Assembly (NCBI GenBank): GCA_017609845.1
Contig: JAFCDD010000014.1
Location: 1-11,245 of the forward strand
From: Candidatus Woesearchaeota archaeon
Lineage (GTDB): Archaea > Nanobdellota > Nanobdellia > SCGC-AAA011-G17 > JACPNG01
Direction: 5' to 3'
Length of the DNA: 11,245 bases
Shown one piece after another: positions 6,619 to 11,245 of the stretch. Position 1 is the stretch's first letter; every line of letters starts with the position of its first letter. Under the pieces are notes generated by a model. That model had not been told where the DNA came from, did no database searches, and saw only the letters and a program-made list of their open reading frames with translations. The position numbers and the translations under genes are program-made.

Positions 6619-8102
6619 GATAGCATGCCATGGGATTTTTTATAAACATCATATAGTGTATAAACGTCTTTTTTAGCTGATTCTTTTCCTAATTTTACAA
6701 CTAATTTATCTGTGTAACTTGAACCTTTTTTTCTTGGTGATCCTCTTAGTTTTCTAATTCCACCAAAAAATGATGTTATTATCCCTGGTTTTTTTATTTT
6801 CTCTTCTTCTTCCTCTTCCACTTTTTCTATGTATTTATTTAGATCATCTGCTAAAGCTACCAAACTCGCATCAACCATCTCCGTTGCTAAATCAATATCT
6901 TCCTTTTCATTTTGTTTTTTGATTTCTTTAAGATCATCTTCACTGAATACATAGGTATTAAAATAAACATCTACTCTTCCGCCTTGTACATACTTTATAC
7001 TTGATTGTCCTTGGCCCACTGTATGGGGAACACTTCTAAATTCGAATTTCACTTCTATGCATTGGAAGAATTTTCTTGTTGTTTTTGCCTTTTCAGGAAG
7101 TTCTTCCTTTTCTATTAATCTTTGAACATTAATTTGTTTTTTTCCCAGTATTGTTATTTCTAACTGCATATTGTTAAATAGTTCAATAATGTTAGCAGAA
7201 TTAAAACTGTACATTTCTAGTTTCTTTGCTGCTTCCATATATGGGCGAGCCCATTTGGAATATTGTTTTAGTGCTGCTACTTGTGATCTTAGGTATGTTT
7301 TTTCAACATCATATCTTTTTCTTAATTCCTTTTCACTGTATTCTTTCCATTTTAAATATTCAGTTAATTTTCTTTTTAGAATCCCTTTTACTCTTTTGTT
7401 AAGATCCATTTTATCTACATCTTTAAGATCTTTTGCAAACATGAATGCATCCCTTAAGGTTACAAATTCTAATTGTTGTGCTAAATTGTTAATGCTTCCA
7501 CGACCTGCCTTAATGTCTACTTGATCCATCCATACAGATCTTAATTGTAATTCTGCTGCTCCCCTTTCTTCTTTTTCTTTTGATTTTAATTGATCATAAT
7601 TTTCCAGCCTGATTTCAAATTCCCTTAGATCATAGATAAGGTTGATAATGCTTCTTACTATTGCATTAATTGTTTCCATTAGTTTCATTACTCTGTCTTG
7701 CATTACTGCCTTTCTTGTTCCTATGTCTCCAAAAAAAGAGCTTGAAGCAGAAGCTTCGAATTCTTCTCCTGTTTTTTCTATTTCCTTATAACCAATCTTT
7801 GTTTTTAAGAAATCAAGTAGCCAGAAATATACTGGTTCTAATCCTTCTTGGAAAGAATCGTATATCAAATGGTAACTTGGTTCTACCTTTGATTTTTCTT
7901 TTATTATTTTTATTAGTTCTTCTCTTAGTTTTGGATCAGAATGCTCTTTAATCTTGGATTTTAGATAATGGATCTTTTGGTTGGGGCTTTTGATTTTACT
8001 TAATTTTTTTATGGTTTCTTCTGGTGTTTCTATCTTTGGTTTTTCTTCTTTTCTAATCAAAGAACCAAAAAAACCACCCACATGTGTTTTGTCCTTTGCC
8101 AT
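6612..8102 (-). CDS. Hypothetical 496-aa helical protein (first gene of operon)
   Basis: I cannot name the family. The protein is cytoplasmic and mostly helical. Residues 28-70 form the helical hairpin shared with the next gene product (KIKSPNQKIHYLKSKIKE at 36-53). Residues 75-170 are a helical region with aromatic and hydrophobic stretches (YFWLLDFLKTKIGYKEI at 92-108; MKLMETINAIVRSIINLIYD at 139-158), too polar overall for clear membrane helices. A distinctive, likely conserved block follows at 191-221, with WMDQVDIKAGRGS, NNLAQQLEF and TLRDAFMF. Residues 240-345 are long charged helices. Residues 347-385 contain beta strands (CIEVKFEFRSVP, GGRVDVYFNTYVF). The C-terminus has an acidic run (VEEEEEEK) and then a basic Gly-rich segment (FFGGIRKLRGSPRKKGSSY). 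The start is supported by GGTGAT 3 nt upstream and TTTATAAA 44 nt upstream. It heads the operon with the 198-aa protein and the endonuclease-IV-like protein. Confidence 0.82.
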   Translation of the reverse strand: MAKDKTHVGGFFGSLIRKEEKPKIETPEETIKKLSKIKSPNQKIHYLKSKIKEHSDPKLREELIKIIKEKSKVEPSYHLIYDSFQEGLEPVYFWLLDFLKTKIGYKEIEKTGEEFEASASSSFFGDIGTRKAVMQDRVMKLMETINAIVRSIINLIYDLREFEIRLENYDQLKSKEKEERGAAELQLRSVWMDQVDIKAGRGSINNLAQQLEFVTLRDAFMFAKDLKDVDKMDLNKRVKGILKRKLTEYLKWKEYSEKELRKRYDVEKTYLRSQVAALKQYSKWARPYMEAAKKLEMYSFNSANIIELFNNMQLEITILGKKQINVQRLIEKEELPEKAKTTRKFFQCIEVKFEFRSVPHTVGQGQSSIKYVQGGRVDVYFNTYVFSEDDLKEIKKQNEKEDIDLATEMVDASLVALADDLNKYIEKVEEEEEEKIKKPGIITSFFGGIRKLRGSPRKKGSSYTDKLVVKLGKESAKKDVYTLYDVYKKSHGMLSW

Positions 8103-8105
8103 ATA

Positions 8106-8111
8106 ATCACC
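8106..8111 (-). promoter_or_regulatory. Ribosome binding site of the 496-aa gene
   Basis: GGTGAT on the minus strand ends 3 nt before the ATG at 8102, the same placement as GAGGTGAT before the nucleotidyltransferase gene. It is the only ribosome binding site seen for the three-gene operon; the two downstream starts lack one and overlap or abut the preceding stop. Confidence 0.7.
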
Positions 8112-8138
8112 AGTTTTATAGTTCTTATAGATTATTTC

Positions 8139-8146
8139 TTTATAAA
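8139..8146 (-). promoter_or_regulatory. TATA box of the minus-strand operon
   Basis: TTTATAAA lies 44 nt before the ATG at 8102, giving a predicted leader of about 14 nt. The sequence is its own reverse complement, so direction must come from flanking bases. The minus-strand gene with a matching ribosome binding site makes the minus direction the likely one. Confidence 0.65.
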
Positions 8147-8158
8147 TGTTTTTAATAC

Positions 8159-8171
8159 CGAAAATATTTCG
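8159..8171. promoter_or_regulatory. Dyad CGAAA-ATA-TTTCG between divergent promoters
   Basis: Two 5-bp arms with a 3-bp centre lie between the minus-strand TATA box (8139-8146) and the plus-strand TATA box (8191-8196). The CG ends stand out in very AT-rich surroundings. The position suits an operator for a factor acting on both promoters. A T8 run follows at 8173-8180. The site is short, so chance cannot be excluded. Confidence 0.3.
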
Positions 8172-8190
8172 ATTTTTTTTGAATAGATAA

Positions 8191-8198
8191 TATAAAGT
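8191..8198 (+). promoter_or_regulatory. TATA box of the 99-aa gene (leaderless geometry)
   Basis: TATAAAGT starts exactly 30 nt before the ATG at 8221. With the usual archaeal spacing, transcription would begin at or next to the A of the start codon, giving a leaderless mRNA. No Shine-Dalgarno sequence is present upstream. Confidence 0.65.
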
Positions 8199-8220
8199 AA
8201 TATTATTCTGTTTGTATATT

Positions 8221-8520
8221 ATGGGATTAGAAAATAGGGTTAAATATGAATATAGGGGAAGTGGTGACTGGGAAAGGTTGGGAGGATATCTTGGAAGAAT
8301 TGCTGGTTTTGTTTCTTTGACCTATGGAGGATATTATTTTAGTGAGAATATAGTGAATCAGTTTAGTTTGCAATCCACAATGGTAGATGATTCTGTTAAA
8401 TATATTGGATTAGCTACTGGAGCGGTTTTGGGTCTTATACTTAATCGTATTTGTGGAGACGTAGGAAGCACACTTGGATTTTTCATGGATAAGCTTATTG
8501 GATGCTTTAGGAAGAAATAA
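8221..8520 (+). CDS. Small hypothetical membrane protein, 99 aa
   Basis: Function unknown. After a charged N-terminus (NRVKYEYRGSGDWERL, 5-20) there are two hydrophobic segments: GGYLGRIAGFVSLTYGGYYF (21-40) and about 61-78 (YIGLATGAVLGLILNRIC begins here). A third, amphipathic stretch runs from about 82 to 95, and the protein ends with a basic CFRKK tail. The membrane helices are only moderately hydrophobic and Gly-rich, which suggests helix packing or oligomerisation. A longer reading frame opens with TTG at 8212. I prefer the ATG at 8221 because it sits exactly 30 nt from the TATA box, as in the next two genes. The gene diverges from the minus-strand operon and is probably transcribed alone. 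Confidence 0.75.
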   Translation: MGLENRVKYEYRGSGDWERLGGYLGRIAGFVSLTYGGYYFSENIVNQFSLQSTMVDDSVKYIGLATGAVLGLILNRICGDVGSTLGFFMDKLIGCFRKK

Positions 8521-8546
8521 CACATATTTTCTAGAAGAATAAATAA

Positions 8547-8554
8547 TATAAATA
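8547..8554 (+). promoter_or_regulatory. TATA box of the 84-aa gene (leaderless geometry)
   Basis: TATAAATA starts exactly 30 nt before the ATG at 8577, so the message is probably leaderless. The box follows the preceding stop by 26 nt. Confidence 0.7.
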
Positions 8555-8576
8555 TCTTGTTTTATTGTTGTTTTTA

Positions 8577-8831
8577 ATGACGCAAAATAGAAGGAAGCAA
8601 TTACATAGAAAATTGACAGGGATTCTTAGAGAAAACGTTTTCTTTTGTGGTCATTGTAACTTTGAAACAAGATGTGTAGAAATGGAGGTTTTGGTGAATG
8701 GTGGTGATTATCTTGTTAAGATGTATACTGGATTAGAAGCCTCTATGTTTATACGTCAGGTAAAAGAAACAGGAAAACTTCCAACTAGGTATTATGGCAA
8801 GAGAATTGATTATGAGTATGTTCATGAATAA
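8577..8831 (+). CDS. Small hypothetical Cys-containing protein, 84 aa
   Basis: Not recognised. A basic N-terminus (NRRKQLHRKLTGILREN, 4-20) is followed by FFCGHCNFETRC (22-33), holding Cys24, Cys27, His26 and Cys33. This CxxC plus a nearby Cys resembles half of a zinc ribbon; with only three Cys it could bind zinc using His26 or act as a dimer. The rest is a likely beta/alpha unit (MEVLVNGGDYLVKMYTGLEA, then FIRQVKETGKLP) ending in YYGKRIDYEYVHE. A longer frame begins with TTG at 8565, but the ATG at 8577 lies exactly 30 nt after the start of the TATA box and is chosen as a leaderless start. A small nucleic-acid-binding protein is possible but unproven. Confidence 0.72.
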   Translation: MTQNRRKQLHRKLTGILRENVFFCGHCNFETRCVEMEVLVNGGDYLVKMYTGLEASMFIRQVKETGKLPTRYYGKRIDYEYVHE

Positions 8832-8836
8832 AAACA

Positions 8837-8844
8837 TTTAAATA
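8837..8844 (+). promoter_or_regulatory. TATA box of the protease operon (leaderless geometry)
   Basis: TTTAAATA starts exactly 30 nt before the ATG at 8867. No ribosome binding site lies between it and the start, so the first cistron is probably leaderless. Confidence 0.65.
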
Positions 8845-8866
8845 ACTAAATTCTATTTTATTATTA

Positions 8867-9922
8867 ATGAAAAGGGGTGTAATAGGTTCTCCAGCTTTTA
8901 TAATTATTTTTGCAGTTTTAATAATAGCAGTTATTTTAATATTTGGATTTTATTTGGTTAATAAGTCTAAAGAAACTGCTGAAAAAACTCAGATGTTTAA
9001 TGTTTATTCTAGTATAAAGAATGCTATTAAAGAGATGGAAGAGTTGGAAGAAGGGAGTAATAGAAAATTAACTTTTAATTTGCCGGCTAAAGTAAAAAAA
9101 ATATGTTTTTTAGGAGAGAATTATAATAAACTGAATTATGTTGACTTTAATGATTATTATCAAGGAGCAGGAGTTTATTTCATTCCTGAAGAATATTATG
9201 AGTTAGATGGTTTTGAATTAGAAAAAAGCCCTTTGTGTTTAGATGTTAATGGGAAATTTAATGTTAATATAGAAAAAAAGGAGAATGTTATTGTAAGTTT
9301 TGATAAGGTTTCTTTGGATTGTGAGAATGTTTATTATAATAAGGAGAATAATATTGATGTTGTTTTTGTAAATCATAATTTTAAGAATGATGAAGAATTT
9401 ATTAAAGTAGCTAATGAGTATGTTCAAGTATTTTTTTCTATTGAACCTTTTATTCAAAATAAAGAATTATTTAATTTTCATTTGACTAGAGAGAAAGTTG
9501 AATGTAGTGAGGATATTTATTTGTTCTGTGATAATAAGGAGATTAAAACCAGGATTTCTAAATGTCCGAATGATTACGCTGTTGTTTTATCAAAGCATTT
9601 TTTGCCCGGAATAAGAAGCAGTGCTACTGATAACATAATGGTGTTGAATACTGGAGACAATAAATTGGTTTTGTTACATGAGTTTGGACACGTCTTTGCT
9701 AAATTAGCTGATGAATATATTTTGGAAGGAGTTAATAAAGTTGATGCTGTTAATTGTAAGGGTGATTGTGAGTGGGATGAATGTTTTGAAGGATGCACCT
9801 TAAGTAGTTATTATAGATCGAGTGAAGATTCTTTGATGAACTCTTATGGTTTTAATAGTTTGAATGAATATAATGAGGTTTCAAAGAACGAGATAAATAA
9901 AAAATTAGGGGTATATAAATGA
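8867..9922 (+). CDS. Membrane-anchored M64-like (IgA peptidase family) zinc metalloprotease
   Basis: The 351-aa protein has an N-terminal membrane anchor (about 9-30, very hydrophobic) after KRG, so the catalytic part is probably extracytoplasmic. Residues 163-289 resemble peptidase family M64. A strand (IDVVFVNHNF) is followed by the typical VFFSIEPF-x8-FNFH segment (188-205), a strand before the active site (DNIMVLNT, 255-262), and HEFGHVFAKLADEY (271-284). His271 and His275 are zinc ligands, Glu272 is the catalytic base, and Asp282 or Glu283 is the likely third ligand. A C-terminal SLMNSYGFNSLNEYNE (322-337) resembles the Met-turn region of metzincin-like enzymes. A cysteine cluster, Cys297, Cys301, Cys306 and Cys310, follows the active site; with other cysteines (80, 124, 152, 213, 221, 233) it may form disulfides. 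Residues 40-150 are a separate N-terminal domain I do not recognise. Its stop overlaps the next start (ATGA). The substrate is unknown. Confidence 0.85.
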   Translation: MKRGVIGSPAFIIIFAVLIIAVILIFGFYLVNKSKETAEKTQMFNVYSSIKNAIKEMEELEEGSNRKLTFNLPAKVKKICFLGENYNKLNYVDFNDYYQGAGVYFIPEEYYELDGFELEKSPLCLDVNGKFNVNIEKKENVIVSFDKVSLDCENVYYNKENNIDVVFVNHNFKNDEEFIKVANEYVQVFFSIEPFIQNKELFNFHLTREKVECSEDIYLFCDNKEIKTRISKCPNDYAVVLSKHFLPGIRSSATDNIMVLNTGDNKLVLLHEFGHVFAKLADEYILEGVNKVDAVNCKGDCEWDECFEGCTLSSYYRSSEDSLMNSYGFNSLNEYNEVSKNEINKKLGVYK

Positions 9923-10401
9923 AAGCAAGGATTTTGATGTTTATTCTATTGATTTGTAGTTTTGTTTTAGCTGATGATGTTTTATTATTGAATTTACATT
10001 ATAAAGATGGAGAGGTTAGTTTAAGGAGCCAGGAGTTGTTAAAAGGCTATTCTCCTGATAGAATGATACAAGAAGGAGATTATGATCTAGTTATTAAGGA
10101 TAAGGGAAATAAGAGGTTATATTCTTTTAATTTTGACATTCCCAATAAGGTTTATGTAGATTCTTCTGAAGGAGGAGATGTTATTTATTTAAATGACTTT
10201 AATTTTTACTTGTTGGTCCCTTATTATAGAGATGCAAAAAATATTGCTGTTGTTAAGGAGGATAAAGTATTATCTAATTTAGAGATTAAAGATGAACAAA
10301 AAGATTATACTATCTTGTATTTATTTTTGGTTTTATTGTTGGTTGGAATAGTTTTATTTTTTGTATTTCTAAAAATTAACCGAAATGCTTATAAGAAATA
10401 G
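9919..10401 (+). CDS. Secreted/anchored hypothetical protein coupled to the protease
   Basis: The 160-aa protein has a classical signal peptide (MKARILMFILLICSFVLA, probable cleavage after Ala18). Next comes an extracytoplasmic domain (about 19-125) made mostly of short strands (LLLNLHYKDGEVSL, DYDLVIKD, RLYSFNFDIPNKVYVD, FYLLVPYY) that looks like a beta-sandwich. A C-terminal membrane helix follows (about 131-151), then a short basic cytoplasmic tail (NRNAYKK). This is type I membrane topology. It contains only one Cys, inside the signal peptide. Its ATG overlaps the protease stop (ATGA, 4 nt), so the two are almost certainly translated together and may work on the same side of the membrane as partner, regulator or inhibitor. 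No family name is assigned. Confidence 0.78.
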   Translation: MKARILMFILLICSFVLADDVLLLNLHYKDGEVSLRSQELLKGYSPDRMIQEGDYDLVIKDKGNKRLYSFNFDIPNKVYVDSSEGGDVIYLNDFNFYLLVPYYRDAKNIAVVKEDKVLSNLEIKDEQKDYTILYLFLVLLLVGIVLFFVFLKINRNAYKK

Positions 10402-10406
10402 AGGAG
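10401..10406 (+). promoter_or_regulatory. Ribosome binding site GAGGAG of the 162-aa gene
   Basis: GAGGAG begins at the last base of the preceding stop and leaves 11 nt to the ATG at 10418. It supports that start over the in-frame ATG at 10472. Confidence 0.5.
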
Positions 10407-10417
10407 ATTAGATAAAT

Positions 10418-10906
10418 ATGCAAAAACTGCAAATTCATAGCGGTAATGGATTAAGAATTAACAAAAAAGGAATGTTTAATTTACAAAAGGTTTCTAATGC
10501 TATTAAGAGATGGTTTAAAAAAAATAAATATACATTTCACTATAAAGACAATACAATAAAAAATAAGGATAAAGGGGTTGAAGTGGGTTTGAAATTTTTT
10601 GGCGCAAGAAAAATTGATGGTTATGTTAAATTAAGATTAGAAGTGGAAATTTTAGCTTGCAGAATAAAAAAGGTTAAACTCGAAAAAGAAACACTTGATA
10701 ATGGAACTATAGAATGTTTGCTTAAATGTTTTATGATCCTAGATTATAAGAATGAATATGAAAGGAATATTTTAAGTAAAACTTTACATAAGATACATAC
10801 TAATTACATTGGTAAAAAAAAGATTGATAGTTTTTATGGTGGTAAGGCTGTAGATGATTTGATAGGTCTGCAGGATGCAATAAAAGAAGTTTTGGAATTA
10901 TATTGA
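10418..10906 (+). CDS. Hypothetical protein, 162 aa, first of two tandem paralogs
   Basis: Function unknown; soluble and basic. It shares a fold-level pattern with the next gene. IKRW falls at residues 29-32 and Tyr38-Thr39 at the same positions in both without gaps. A strand (VEVGLKFF, 54-61), an aromatic strand (DGYVKLRLEVEILA, 67-80), a VKLE strand (86-89) and a G-x-hydrophobic-Glu motif (GTIE, 96-99) then follow in the same order. The C-terminal half has DYKNEYERN (109-117) and a helical end reaching AIKEVLELY. Four cysteines (81, 100, 104 and none in the N-terminal 80; only these three are certain ligands candidates) give no clear metal site. The start at 10418 is preferred to 10472 because the N-terminal extension then matches the paralog's length exactly. 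It follows the protease pair by 16 nt and may belong to the same transcript. Confidence 0.75.
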   Translation: MQKLQIHSGNGLRINKKGMFNLQKVSNAIKRWFKKNKYTFHYKDNTIKNKDKGVEVGLKFFGARKIDGYVKLRLEVEILACRIKKVKLEKETLDNGTIECLLKCFMILDYKNEYERNILSKTLHKIHTNYIGKKKIDSFYGGKAVDDLIGLQDAIKEVLELY

Positions 10907-10910
10907 GATA

Positions 10911-11245
10911 ATGGCAGAAGAAAGAATACCTGTTGTTGAAGATGCAAAAATAAGACACGTGGGTGTTATTGATTTAGGAGATTTTTATAGAGATATTAAG
11001 AGATGGCTTGATTTTTATAATTATACAGATTTTTCTGAAGAAAGTTATGAAGAAAAGATTAATACTGGAGAAAATAAAAATATTGAGATTCATTGGGTAG
11101 CAAAGAATGAAAAAAGCGATTACATAACTTATGAAATAAGGGTTTTCTTTTTATTGGTTGCTGTTAGTGATGTTAAAATTAATGTTGAAGGAAAAGAAAT
11201 TAAACAACAGAAGGGAGATTTTGAAATGCACATTTCTGCTAGTTT
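10911..11245 (+). CDS. Hypothetical protein, second tandem paralog, 3' end cut by window
   Basis: The frame opens at the ATG at 10911, 4 nt after the previous stop, and stays open for 111 codons to the window edge. The N-terminus is acidic (MAEERIPVVEDAKIRH). Next come IDLGDFYRDIKRWLDFYNYT (20-39), an acidic/polar linker (40-56), and three likely strands: NIEIHWVAKN (57-66), DYITYEIRVFFLLVAV (70-85) and VKINVEGKEI (88-97), followed by KGDFEMHISAS. The pattern matches the gene just upstream, with IKRW at residues 29-32 and YT at 38-39 in both, so the two are tandem paralogs that have diverged strongly. If lengths are similar, about 50 codons are missing. The ribosome binding site is weak (GAGAT, in the TGAGATA before the ATG), so coupling to the upstream gene is likely. 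Function unknown. Confidence 0.75.
   Translation, partial: MAEERIPVVEDAKIRHVGVIDLGDFYRDIKRWLDFYNYTDFSEESYEEKINTGENKNIEIHWVAKNEKSDYITYEIRVFFLLVAVSDVKINVEGKEIKQQKGDFEMHISAS

Noticed and set aside
7670..7951. Plus-strand open frames rich in Leu/Phe/Ser opposite the minus-strand operon (for example 7171-7524 and 7670-7951)
   Set aside because: They are antisense shadows of lysine/glutamate-rich genes, have no promoter or ribosome binding site, and show no family features.
8173..8180. T8 run after the dyad as a plus-strand terminator
   Set aside because: No plus-strand gene ends upstream of it; the preceding 4.8 kb are coded on the minus strand. It could only stop antisense transcription, for which there is no evidence.
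10389..10396. TTATAAGA 29 nt before the ATG at 10418 as a separate leaderless promoter
   Set aside because: It lies inside the coding end of the preceding gene, is a weaker TATA match, and a GAGGAG site is present. An internal promoter is possible but not supported enough to list.
1..11245. tRNA or rRNA genes, CRISPR arrays, insertion sequences, attachment sites
   Set aside because: No cloverleaf-like GC-rich stretch, regular direct repeats, transposase or terminal inverted repeats were seen. Intergenic gaps are too short to hide most of these.

Overview
The window is AT-rich archaeal DNA. It carries the C-terminal half of an archaeal ribosomal protein L10e (uL16), TATA boxes at archaeal spacing, strong GGAGG/GAGGTGAT ribosome binding sites and an archaeal-type phosphoenolpyruvate synthase. 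Many small, lysine-rich hypothetical proteins with short intergenic gaps suggest a small-genome DPANN archaeon (Woesearchaeota/Pacearchaeota-like). That placement is inferred from style and from the impression that several families are DPANN-type; no search was run.

Layout. (1) 2-3321, plus strand: the L10e end, a PEP synthase with its own promoter, and a soluble helical hypothetical protein ending in a hairpin plus U-tract terminator. (2) 3333-8102, minus strand: a three-gene overlapping operon, then a fourth gene with its own TATA box and ribosome binding site. Transcription order is a 496-aa helical protein, a 198-aa helical protein that shares an N-terminal helical hairpin with the first, a 624-aa endonuclease-IV-like TIM barrel, and a nucleotidyltransferase with a HEPN-like C-terminal domain. 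(3) 8221-11245, plus strand: a small membrane protein, a small Cys-containing protein, a membrane-anchored M64-like metalloprotease coupled to a secreted/anchored partner, and two tandem paralogs of unknown function, the second cut by the window end.

The strongest candidate for something undescribed is the minus-strand operon. Its TIM-barrel protein keeps counterparts of all nine metal ligands of E. coli endonuclease IV, yet carries about 240 extra residues, mostly helical/coiled coil, between the second ligand (His132) and the third (Glu409). It is translationally coupled to two helical proteins of unknown function. A DNA-repair or nucleic-acid-processing complex is a reasonable hypothesis but is not shown by the sequence. 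Other notable points are a PEP synthase lacking the conserved N-terminal Gly-rich nucleotide-binding loop, a protease/partner pair joined by an ATGA overlap, and two geometrically distinct promoter classes. Three plus-strand genes have a TATA box starting exactly 30 nt before the ATG, which implies leaderless mRNAs. The genes with a ribosome binding site have the box 41-48 nt upstream.
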